A stretch of DNA of 59,221 nt from the NCBI GenBank assembly GCA_947496235.1, contig CANMCE010000018.1:1-59221 (forward strand), in the 5' to 3' direction. Shown here piece after piece: positions 53,929-59,221 of the stretch. Numbering within the stretch: position 1 is the stretch's first letter; the number at the start of each line of letters is the position of its first letter. Position numbers and translations under genes: made by a program. The notes below the pieces were generated by a model that saw nothing but the letters and a program-made list of their open reading frames with translations, did no database searches and was not told where the DNA came from. Source of the stretch: an uncultured Glaciecola sp. Lineage in GTDB: Bacteria; Pseudomonadota; Gammaproteobacteria; Enterobacterales; Alteromonadaceae.

Positions 53929-54435
53929 TTGACTTAGTAAATTGTTGAATAATTTATACAAAGGCTTTTCGAAAATATAAAAGTAGATATCTAAAGGCGC
54001 ATAAGTGTCTTTACTACAAATCCTTATTGCAATCCTCGCAGCTTGTTCGTGAGGGTATCCATAAGCGCCACAAGATATAGCGGGGAATGCAATCGACTTA
54101 CAGCCATTTTCGAGAGCTAAATTGCATGCATTTGTATAAGCACTTTCTAGCGTTAAGGACGGATTGGGATCACTGGAAAATATGGGACCAACAGTGTGAA
54201 TCACATATTTTGATGGCAAATTACCAGCCCCTGTTATTCGCGCCTCCCCAAACGGACAACGTATTCCGTTGACTGGCTTAACCTGACGACAGGCTTCTAA
54301 TAATCTGGGACCAGCAGCTCTATGAATAGCACCATCCACGCCGCCTCCGCCGAGCATTTTGGGATTTGCTGCATTGACAATAGCATCGACATCGGCAGAC
54401 GTAATATCTCCGAGAATTACCTTAATATTCGTCAC
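53923..54435 (-). CDS. ymdB: Macro-domain protein, O-acetyl-ADP-ribose deacetylase-like
   Basis: A 170-residue stand-alone macro domain: [36 protein letters not shown] and [15 protein letters not shown], all positions of ADP-ribose binding intact. Close in pattern to YmdB, which hydrolyses O-acetyl-ADP-ribose and removes mono-ADP-ribose. Starts with GTG. It follows higBA on the same strand after 86 bp with no clear attC between, so the three genes may travel as one cassette. The stop codon is part of the attC core. Confidence 0.9.
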   Translation of the reverse strand: MTNIKVILGDITSADVDAIVNAANPKMLGGGGVDGAIHRAAGPRLLEACRQVKPVNGIRCPFGEARITGAGNLPSKYVIHTVGPIFSSDPNPSLTLESAYTNACNLALENGCKSIAFPAISCGAYGYPHEQAARIAIRICSKDTYAPLDIYFYIFEKPLYKLFNNLLSQD

Positions 54436-54521
54436 AATAATTGCTCTTTGGCATCTTTATACAACATTCTAAGCACATTAATTGATAAGTATAAATTGAC
54501 TTTAAAAAAGCCTGATTAGGA

Positions 54522-54809
54522 TTACTTTAAGTCTATAAAAACCTCTGGGTGCTGCTCAGCAATCCGCAGTAGTGCCATAGCTGGACCTTGAGGCTCCCTC
54601 CGACCCTGCTCCCAATCCTGAAGTGTTCGCTTGCTTACGCCTAATAATGATGCAAAAGCTGATTGCGATAATTGTAACTTAGTTCGAATGACCTTGGGTT
54701 CTGATGGCGGATTTAACTCTCGCGTTTTAAGTTTGGTTTTGCCTGCCTTAAAAACCTTAACCTCTCTAATTCCTTCGAGTATTTCAACACCTATATCTCT
54801 ATCACTCAT
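54522..54809 (-). CDS. higA: Antitoxin, HigA/NadS-type HTH protein
   Basis: A 95-residue protein from the ATG at 54809, overlapping the toxin stop by eight bases. The C-terminal Xre-type helix-turn-helix is QLSQSAFASLLGVSKRTLQDWEQGRREPQGPA; the N-terminal part (VEILEGIREVKVFKAGK) is typical of toxin-binding HigA-2/NadS proteins. It should neutralise the HigB-like toxin and repress the operon at the palindrome 55129-55141. An ATG six codons earlier is possible. Confidence 0.88.
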   Translation of the reverse strand: MSDRDIGVEILEGIREVKVFKAGKTKLKTRELNPPSEPKVIRTKLQLSQSAFASLLGVSKRTLQDWEQGRREPQGPAMALLRIAEQHPEVFIDLK

Positions 54810-55113
54810 CGTTAATCGCCTTAGCAATTTGTTTTAAAATATGGCTCTGGATAGTATCAACTTCAGATTTACCATAGATTGTTAACATCCATATTTCATT
54901 GTCAGACTGCTTTAAGTGGTAGATTATTCTGACACCGCCACTTTTCCCTGTACCTCCAGATACCCACCTCACTTTTCTAACGCCACCTGAACCTCGAATA
55001 AGCACTCCAGCATTTGGATTAGTCAACCAGTAATTTTGAAAAGCAATATATTCATCTTCAGACAAATAGTTAGGTAACAACCTAGTAAATTTGGTCGTTT
55101 CTATGAAAATCAT
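54802..55113 (-). CDS. higB: Toxin, HigB/RelE-family mRNA interferase
   Basis: A 103-residue RelE-superfamily toxin of the HigB-2 type: FTRLLPNYLSEDEYIAFQNYWLTNPNAG, LIRGSGGVRKVRWVSGGTGKSGGVRIIYH and EIWMLTIYGKSEVDTI. The family cuts mRNA in the ribosomal A site; the basic patch RKVRW and the GGVRIIY strand are intact, so it is likely active. The toxin comes first, as usual for higBA. The predicted transcription start lies at the ATG. Confidence 0.9.
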   Translation of the reverse strand: MIFIETTKFTRLLPNYLSEDEYIAFQNYWLTNPNAGVLIRGSGGVRKVRWVSGGTGKSGGVRIIYHLKQSDNEIWMLTIYGKSEVDTIQSHILKQIAKAINDE

Positions 55114-55151
55114 TAAGCAGCAAATATGACGGCAATGCCGTATACTGTCAA
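55114..55151 (-). promoter_or_regulatory. higBA promoter with palindromic operator in the spacer
   Basis: On the minus strand: TTGACA (55146-55151), exactly 17 bp, then CATATT (55123-55128). The spacer holds the perfect palindrome ACGGCAATGCCGT (55129-55141, read on plus). The -10 box ends nine bases before the ATG at 55113, so the transcript should start at or next to the start codon. Autorepression by HigA through the palindrome is inferred. Confidence 0.75.
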
Positions 55152-55167
55152 GAGTAAATTTGGACTA

Positions 55168-55335
55168 TTGGGCAACATCAGCTGGTATTCAATTTGAACA
55201 TTTAAAGTTCTATTTAGTCTGATGTAATCAGGAGAAAACTACTACTGAACTTTGATGCAGTTTTAAAGTGTAAGGTCGAGCATCAAAAATTTAGAATTTA
55301 AGACTAGCTTTTTGTTGCCCTATACTCGGTTAGTA
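55168..55335 (-). other. Long attC-like inverted repeat
   Basis: On the minus strand the upstream gene stop lies in TACTAAC. GGGCAACA and TGTTGCCC (55313-55320 and 55170-55177) pair perfectly, extended by AGCTxGT on the inner side; nested inside, TTTGATGC (55251-55258) and GCATCAAA (55280-55287) pair perfectly. At about 168 bp it is longer than classical attC sites, and the distal core (ATAGTCC) is poor. It fills the 216-bp gap before the higBA promoter; no gene is seen. Confidence 0.4.
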
Positions 55336-55641
55336 GTAAAAATTAAAAAATAAAGCACAAGCTAACATTCCACCGTACGGAAGACAGGTAATAGCCAATA
55401 ATGCTCGCTTTTTAACTGGTTTTGGCCATAAAAAATAATAGATAAACACTGGAACAAAGATTGGACTTATGAAAACACTAAGGGCAATAAAATACCCGCC
55501 CTCGTAACCAAAGTTACCTCCAAAATAGACCCAGTAAATGCCATAAATACCAACCAAAGCATTTATAGATGCTAAACAAGTAAATAGGATTAAAGCCTTT
55601 TCATTGGAAAATAATGACTCTCTGTATAACCAGCTTTTCAC
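55330..55641 (-). CDS. Small membrane protein, cassette gene, unknown
   Basis: About 103 residues from a GTG at 55641 (AAGGAAG seven bases upstream; a start at 55683 has none). Three or four membrane helices separated by short loops (ALILFTCLASINALVGIYGIYW, YFIALSVFISPIFVPVFIYYFLW). No family recognised. The stop codon TAA lies in TACTAAC, the start of the attC-like segment. It follows a 72-residue gene within the same cassette. Confidence 0.5.
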   Translation of the reverse strand: MKSWLYRESLFSNEKALILFTCLASINALVGIYGIYWVYFGGNFGYEGGYFIALSVFISPIFVPVFIYYFLWPKPVKKRALLAITCLPYGGMLACALFFNFYY

Positions 55642-55688
55642 CTTGCACTTCCTTGATCTGTCTAAAACCCCTCTTACGAACACAAATG

Positions 55689-55907
55689 CTATTGACCACT
55701 TTCAGCCATCTCTTTGATAATTTGTGCTTTTACAAAATGATCTAGTTGATGCTTTTGTATCCACCAAGTAGCTGCTTCCATGAGTAATTCTGGGTTGTCA
55801 TTTTTATTCGCAAAAAAAGCATAAAAAGATAGCCCGACATTGTCTCCTTTCGATGCCATCTTAGCATCGCAAACATTAACGATTTTTTCCCTTAGAGATT
55901 GTCGCAT
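55689..55907 (-). CDS. Small soluble cassette protein, unknown
   Basis: A 72-residue protein without membrane helix (VNVCDAKMASKGDNVGLSFYAFFANKND, ELLMEAATWWIQKHQLDHF). The ATG comes seven bases after the core GTTAGGC, the usual distance for a first gene in an integron cassette. No ribosome site is obvious. No family recognised. Confidence 0.5.
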   Translation of the reverse strand: MRQSLREKIVNVCDAKMASKGDNVGLSFYAFFANKNDNPELLMEAATWWIQKHQLDHFVKAQIIKEMAESGQ

Positions 55908-55914
55908 TGATTCT

Positions 55915-56032
55915 GCCTAACTCCTTTTGGCTTATCTCGCTTATTTAGTGAATGGACAGATTATGGGGTTACGATAGTGCATGCAAGTGGCATGGCGTGG
56001 GCTTGTAATCTCCGGTTAAAATCTTGCTAGGT
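55915..56032 (-). other. attC-like site
   Basis: On the minus strand the upstream gene stop TAG lies in ACCTAGC, a one-base variant of RYYYAAC, and 110 bp later comes GTTAGGC, a perfect GTTRRRY core. Inside, GGAGATTAC and GTAAC...ATAATCTGTCC are partly complementary around CCATGCCACTTGCATG. Total about 118 bp, within the known attC size range. Confidence 0.55.
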
Positions 56033-56425
56033 AACATCACCAACAAACCCAAATTTTTTCCTACTTATAAATAAAACGACAAGCACAATTATTCCTACTA
56101 CTGTGCCAAATGGAAACGCTAAGAGTAATAAGGTTGAATATATTATTAATGCCCAAAAAAACCACTTAGTTCGATAATTCAATCCCACAACAGAAAATGT
56201 CAAAAGGCAAAGTGCTACTAAAAATAAGAAGAATCCTATTACTGTAGATAAGACTGCTGATGACATTTCTTGTTGTGAAGTTTTGGGTTCATTCGCTCCA
56301 AACAGCGTTATCTCTTGAAATGAGGAGGACATATTTAAATAGGAATCTATAATCCCCCAAAGAGGAGCCCAAAAAAGCAGTAATCCTATTATCGCGACAT
56401 ATTTCCCTACAGTTTCCTTATTCAT
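56027..56425 (-). CDS. Four-helix membrane protein, cassette gene, unknown
   Basis: A 132-residue protein with an N-terminal helix (VAIIGLLLFWAPLWGII), a short polar loop, and three further helices (VIGFFLFLVALCLLTFSVVGL, WFFWALIIYSTLLLLAF, GTVVGIIVLVVLFI). The end is basic (SRKKFGFVGDVT). AAGGATAGAG precedes the ATG. The layout resembles MotA/TolQ/ExbB-like or DUF2569 proteins but no motif confirms it. Confidence 0.5.
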   Translation of the reverse strand: MNKETVGKYVAIIGLLLFWAPLWGIIDSYLNMSSSFQEITLFGANEPKTSQQEMSSAVLSTVIGFFLFLVALCLLTFSVVGLNYRTKWFFWALIIYSTLLLLAFPFGTVVGIIVLVVLFISRKKFGFVGDVT

Positions 56426-56444
56426 TCTCTATCCTTATTTGATT

Positions 56445-56508
56445 GTCTAATATTTGGAGCACCGGCCGACGGAAAGTGAAGCGAATCTGCTGACTGCACT
56501 TGTTAGTG
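56445..56508 (-). other. attC-like site
   Basis: On the minus strand the hydrolase stop TAA is inside CACTAAC; 57 bp later ATATTAGAC ends the segment. The interior CAGCAGATTCGCTTCACTTT and CCGTCGGCCGGTGCTCC are only partly complementary. Length 64 bp. Weaker cores than the site at 58487-58566, but in the same position relative to its genes. Confidence 0.5.
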
Positions 56509-57309
56509 TTTAATTCTTCCCAAAAGGTCGTTCACTTCCTGAACAACCATATCTGGTTCATCGTTCTGTGGGAAATGGTAACTTTGTTCTGTTAATACGG
56601 CTTTCCCTTGGGGAAATGCTTTCGCCCACTTGGAATGCAATTGCCCCCACATTTCCCGGGCCTCATCGGTAAAAAAGAGTAATGGAGGATTATCATACTT
56701 TTTTATCGATGCAATGACTGTCACAGGAATATCCGGTATCTCAGGATAATCGGGCAGCGGACGTTTAGCCCAAAAATCTAAATACTGATTAGACATTCCA
56801 TTTTTCAGATCGTCCAGTTTCACTTGAGCAATTTCTTTTTCTGCTTTCTCAAGGTCAATTATTCTCATAATATCAACATCATGTTCCGATGCAGGCTCTA
56901 TTAGCATTAATCCAGATATCCTTTCAGGATAGGTTGCAGCGAAGCGCCTTGCGATGTAAGCCCCATATGAATGGGCCACATAAACCACTGGGCTTTCAAT
57001 ATTTAAAGCTTCAAGAACTAAAAGAGCCTCTTCAGCATACTCTTCGGAGCTGTAATTCTTTCTAACTTGCTCTGATTTGCCGTTTCCAATCCGTGAGTAA
57101 CGAATGACACGAGTTTTCTTAGCAAGGGCTTCAAAAATAGAATCCCAGTCAGATAAACCAGCAGAACCTCCTGCCTCTAAGAATACAATGTGTTTACCAT
57201 TCCCCGCCATTTCATATTCGACATCATACCCATTTACTTTGATGAAACTAGGTTTGGCAAAAACAACCATTGGAACGCAAAGACTTAAAAGTAACCACAG
57301 AGCTTTCAC
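56503..57309 (-). CDS. Exported alpha/beta hydrolase, cassette gene
   Basis: A 268-residue alpha/beta hydrolase with a signal peptide (LWLLLSLCVPMVVFA). The nucleophile elbow is VYVAHSYGAYIAR (Ser in HSYGA), the oxyanion region VFLEAGGSAG, and the catalytic His lies in EQSYHFPQNDEP. The start is GTG with AAGGAGA upstream. Substrate unknown. Ends in an attC-like core and begins 15 bp after the previous one. Confidence 0.85.
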   Translation of the reverse strand: MKALWLLLSLCVPMVVFAKPSFIKVNGYDVEYEMAGNGKHIVFLEAGGSAGLSDWDSIFEALAKKTRVIRYSRIGNGKSEQVRKNYSSEEYAEEALLVLEALNIESPVVYVAHSYGAYIARRFAATYPERISGLMLIEPASEHDVDIMRIIDLEKAEKEIAQVKLDDLKNGMSNQYLDFWAKRPLPDYPEIPDIPVTVIASIKKYDNPPLLFFTDEAREMWGQLHSKWAKAFPQGKAVLTEQSYHFPQNDEPDMVVQEVNDLLGRIKH

Positions 57310-57323
57310 ATCTTCTCCTTAAA

Positions 57324-57398
57324 CACTAATACCAAGTTAACGTGCGCTGGCCGCTCTTGCCATTGTCACAGCGAAGCGAGTTTAACTTTTTGTTATCC
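57324..57398 (-). other. attC-like site
   Basis: On the minus strand: GGATAAC, AAGTTAA, an imperfectly paired centre (CTCGCTTCGCTG / AGCGGCCAGCG), TTAACTT, then TATTAGTG. AAGTTAA and TTAACTT are perfect inverted repeats at the expected L-box positions. Length 75 bp. The outer cores are degenerate (GGATAAC, ATTAGTG), but this site has the clearest R-L-L-R layout. Confidence 0.6.
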
Positions 57399-57399
57399 T

Positions 57400-57609
57400 T
57401 TACTCCCAATCTACTCGCGGCTCTTTTTTCGAATCTGCACAATCTTTAAGATAAAGATTAATTAGATTTTGATATGGAATACCCTTTTTCTCAGAAAGTT
57501 TTTTGAAATATCCAATCACGTCTTGATCTAATCTAATTGTAATTTGTTGCTTCTTACGTTTTACATAAGGGTTAGGAATAGAGTCGGAAAAATCATAGTG
57601 TTCACGCAT
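57400..57609 (-). CDS. brnA: Antitoxin BrnA
   Basis: A 69-residue antitoxin of the BrnA family. A ribbon-helix-helix with KQQITIRLDQDVIGYFKKLSEKKGIPYQNLINLYLKDC. It overlaps the toxin gene end by eight bases (translational coupling). BrnA binds BrnT and represses the operon in known cases. Strand, order and size are typical. Confidence 0.92.
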   Translation of the reverse strand: MREHYDFSDSIPNPYVKRKKQQITIRLDQDVIGYFKKLSEKKGIPYQNLINLYLKDCADSKKEPRVDWE

Positions 57610-57898
57610 GTTTGAACCCCTCGTATACTTTACGCTCCCGTTTGTCAGCCTTTCTCGCTGAAATAAGTCTGATTATATTGTCAGAACCTCGATAGCAGTG
57701 ACATACAACTAGCAAGCGACTTAATGAGCTTTCACCTAAAATAATAAAGCGCTCTTCTCCATATGAGCTATCGGGATCATTTACAAGGCGCGCTAACGAA
57801 TCTGAAAACACTGTTTTTGCTTCGTCAAAGCTAACACCGTGTTTTTGCAGATTAATATCAGCTTTACTTAAATCCCATTGAAATACATAATCATCCAT
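57602..57898 (-). CDS. brnT: Toxin BrnT
   Basis: A 98-residue RelE-fold ribonuclease toxin (BrnT, PF04365): FQWDLSKADINLQKHGVSFDEAKTVFSD, EERFIILGESSLSRLLVV and RLISARKADKRERKVYE, with all family motifs intact. The ATG is at 57898; the predicted transcript starts at this codon, leaving no leader and no ribosome site. Confidence 0.93.
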   Translation of the reverse strand: MDDYVFQWDLSKADINLQKHGVSFDEAKTVFSDSLARLVNDPDSSYGEERFIILGESSLSRLLVVCHCYRGSDNIIRLISARKADKRERKVYEGFKHA

Positions 57899-57933
57899 AA
57901 TTAAAGTGTAGTTACATTGTAAGTTAAAATCAA
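57899..57933 (-). promoter_or_regulatory. brnTA promoter with palindromic operator in the spacer
   Basis: On the minus strand: TTGATT (57928-57933), 17 bp, TACACT (57905-57910). The spacer contains the perfect palindrome TTACATTGTAA (57912-57922, read on plus). The -10 box ends six bases before the ATG at 57898. Same design as the higBA promoter 2.8 kb away. Binding by BrnA is inferred. Confidence 0.65.
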
Positions 57934-57953
57934 CCTCGTGAAGGATAACAAGC

Positions 57954-58471
57954 TTACTCGTCGTCTGCTTTGGGCGGCTTAGGCCATGGCTCAGTACTGT
58001 AAGTCATTGAGAAATTGACTGCAGATATTTTTCATCCATTATCTGTTTTAACAAGAAGCCAGATTCTTGACCCCAGTTACTTTTAAAATCTCCAAGAAAG
58101 TACGAGTAATCGAATGTGAGAGTAGCAATATTACCGTCTTCAATGACACTAACATTATAATATTTTTCAGTAATATCAAAAGGTGATTTGATAATGTTGT
58201 CGATAAAGTCAGTTGGTGTACTAGCCACATCCTTAGGTTTGAATACGTCCTTGCCATAACGTGAGCAAAGTATTTTGATACTTTCTTCAGAGTAGACGCC
58301 AACCCAGGATACGTTGATTGGATGAAATATATTTAGAAAAGAATCTTTGTTTTTATTTTCGATAGACTCAAAAAACGTAGCGAACAATTCACTAATTTCA
58401 GGATCTTTACTGATCTCTTTGGTTAATGCTGTATGTGATAATAACAACGCACTTAATGGTAAATACTTCAC
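57954..58471 (-). pseudogene. NTF2-like (SnoaL) exported protein, broken by frameshift and TGA
   Basis: The frame from the GTG at 58471 (AGGAGAG eight bases upstream) encodes a signal peptide (YLPLSALLLSHTALT) and an NTF2-like domain, then stops at 58004. One base over, the sequence reads WLLVKTDNG, a TGA (58032-58034) where the family has Trp, and KISAVNFSMTY, the standard GWKI...NFS ending, continuing WPKPPKADDE to TAA at 57954. Loss of one A in GAAATC (near 58064) plus TGG to TGA explains it. Two lesions argue against a sequencing error. No proper attC follows it. Confidence 0.7.
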
Positions 58472-58486
58472 CGAACTCTCCTTGTT

Positions 58487-58566
58487 GCTAACGCCCACAT
58501 AAAAGTCGGAGCGTCAGCAACGACCACCGTAACCTAGTGAAGCGATTTTTGATATGTTTGTTAGGC
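58487..58566 (-). other. attC site
   Basis: On the minus strand the stop codon of the upstream gene lies in GCCTAAC (58560-58566), a perfect RYYYAAC core, and the segment ends GCGTTAGC (58487-58494 area). CATA/TATG and AAAATCG/CGACTTTT pair inside. Length 80 bp. The best outer cores of the array. Confidence 0.65.
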
Positions 58567-59055
58567 ATTTTTAATCACGCGAATGTAAACATCCGGTATT
58601 GAAATACCGTATTTTTTTGAAGCTATAAATTTTTCAAAATCTATATTTGCTACATGATACCCTAGCTTATTAAGCTCTAGCGTTAACTCCTGAAACAATG
58701 TCGTAGCAGATAATGCTTCAGGGAACTTTTCTCTCACGCCAGCAATAGCTGAGTTATGCATATTCCCAGATGAATTAAATGCTTCCTCAAGCTTAGACGG
58801 GTAGTTATTTTGGTAAAACTTAAGTAATTCTTGGTTGGTAAACTCCGACGATTCTCCAATAAGACGCACAGTAAACGCTTCTTCGCTAAGGATAATAACG
58901 TTAAATACATCGGCTATGCTACTGCCTCCACTGGGCATAAGAAATAACTCCATAAGTGGAGATGAACCATATCTCTGTAGATTTGCTAGTTTTACATCAG
59001 TAGCTAAACCAGATGTCGAAACCAGCAAAAATGTTATTAATACGCAAATTCTCAT
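58561..59055 (-). CDS. Exported cassette protein, unknown
   Basis: 164 residues from the ATG at 59055, which opens a signal peptide (ICVLITFLLVSTSGLA). An in-frame ATG at 59217 would extend translation through the attC and intron and is rejected. The mature part is alpha/beta with VFNVIILSEEAFTVRLIGESSEFT and a C-terminal DVYIRVIKNA. No family recognised. The stop TAA lies inside GCCTAAC, and the ATG comes just after an attC core (TTTTAGGC), both hallmarks of an integron cassette. Confidence 0.65.
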   Translation of the reverse strand: MRICVLITFLLVSTSGLATDVKLANLQRYGSSPLMELFLMPSGGSSIADVFNVIILSEEAFTVRLIGESSEFTNQELLKFYQNNYPSKLEEAFNSSGNMHNSAIAGVREKFPEALSATTLFQELTLELNKLGYHVANIDFEKFIASKKYGISIPDVYIRVIKNA

Positions 59056-59061
59056 TGAGAT

Positions 59062-59148
59062 GCCTAAAACGCCGCCAACGCAGGCCGAGCGATAGCGAGG
59101 TCCAGCCCAATGCGGCTTTTTGCATTGGGCGATTGTGCTTGGCTTTGT
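59062..59148 (-). other. Right part of an attC, split by a group II intron
   Basis: Plus-strand reading (bottom strand of the attC): GCCTAAAACGC, then GCCAACGCAGGCC, a perfect stem GCCCAATGC (59105-59113) / GCATTGGGC (59122-59130) with an eight-base loop, GCTTGGC partly pairing with GCCAACGC, and finally TTTGT at 59144-59148. The other outer core (TTAGGC-like) is missing and should reappear after the intron. Confidence 0.55.
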
Positions 59149-59221
59149 GTACGCCCAGCATGGGCATGAACTAATGAGGTGAAAGTCCTCTGTAGGAAAA
59201 TCACCGTCTTTTAACATCTAG
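59149..59221 (+). mobile_element. 5' end of a group IIC-attC intron (cut by window end)
   Basis: From 59149 the sequence GTACGCCCAGCATGGGC, then CTAATGAGGTGAAAGTCC, resembles the start of class C group II introns that target attC sites (usual start GTGCGCCCAGCATGGGC; from memory). It begins right after TTTGT, matching the known TTGT target, and runs opposite to the cassette genes, as these introns do. The first bases differ by one from the usual GTGCG. The reverse-transcriptase ORF lies outside the window. Confidence 0.6.

Noticed and set aside
57935-58003. A possible attC between the NTF2-like gene and brnTA (GGCCTAAG...GTTATCC)
   Set aside because: GGCCTAAG is part of the restored coding frame (WPKPPKADDE); only a lone GTTATCC remains and no stem forms.
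58561-59217. A 218-residue ORF starting at 59217
   Set aside because: Its first 54 residues are translated from the attC and the intron-like sequence; the signal peptide at residue 55 (ATG 59055) gives a sensible start.
1-59221. CRISPR arrays, tRNA and rRNA genes
   Set aside because: No regularly spaced identical repeats, cloverleaf-like segments or rRNA signatures were seen by eye.

Overview
The window looks like part of a chromosome of a marine gammaproteobacterium of the Alteromonadaceae (Glaciecola/Paraglaciecola/Alteromonas-like). The basis is gene content and order (rplM-rpsI; recJ-recO-pdxJ-acpS-rlmD-relA; djlA divergent from lptD-surA-pdxA-rsmA-apaG-apaH; xerD-dsbC), a proteobacterial dedicated sortase locus, low to moderate G+C by eye, and repeat families common in that group. 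All family names are from reading motifs; no database was searched.

Layout. 0-6 kb: accessory left edge with a fragment of a REP-associated (RAYT-like) transposase, a serine beta-lactamase-fold protein between two copies of a short repeat, an LPD1-like putative metalloprotein (CLCA_X), YgjV, an ECF sigma factor overlapping a membrane protein that is probably its anti-sigma factor, a small superinfection-immunity-like membrane protein, and a secreted protein made of three Cys-pair repeats. 6-14.3 kb: housekeeping genes on the minus strand (rpsI, rplM, relA, rlmD, acpS, pdxJ, recO, recJ). 14.4-21 kb: a complete proteobacterial sortase system (pdsS kinase, pdsR regulator, divergent pdsO, VIT/VWA sortase target, class GN sortase). 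It sits between recJ and dsbC, splitting the order xerD-dsbC-recJ seen in E. coli. The target carries LAQTAT where LPXT would be expected. 21-30.4 kb: dsbC, xerD, djlA and the lptD-surA-pdxA-rsmA-apaG-apaH cluster. 30.4-42.6 kb: a chemoreceptor, lysC, a DUF192 protein, acnB, a PQQ-type sugar dehydrogenase, a fadD-like ligase, an AEC transporter and a DUF2797 protein.

42.6-53.7 kb is an accessory stretch, nearly all minus strand: VOC, GNAT, GFA and serine-hydrolase enzymes, many tiny membrane proteins, a PEP-CTERM-like secreted protein, a TolB/TPR protein, and gene remnants, including a DUF6624 gene with its middle deleted.

53.8-59.2 kb reads as the distal part of a chromosomal integron cassette array. 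Small minus-strand genes (macro domain, higBA, brnTA, alpha/beta hydrolase, orphans) end in stop codons lying inside NNCTAAC, followed by palindromic attC-like segments that end in GTTAG-type cores. Both toxin-antitoxin cassettes carry their own sigma70-like promoter with a perfect palindrome in the 17-bp spacer, and the predicted transcription start falls on the start codon. One cassette holds an NTF2-like gene broken by a frameshift plus a TGA. At the right edge an attC is interrupted after TTTGT by what looks like the 5' end of a group IIC-attC intron, running opposite to the cassettes and cut by the window end. The integron integrase and the rest of the intron should lie beyond the right end.
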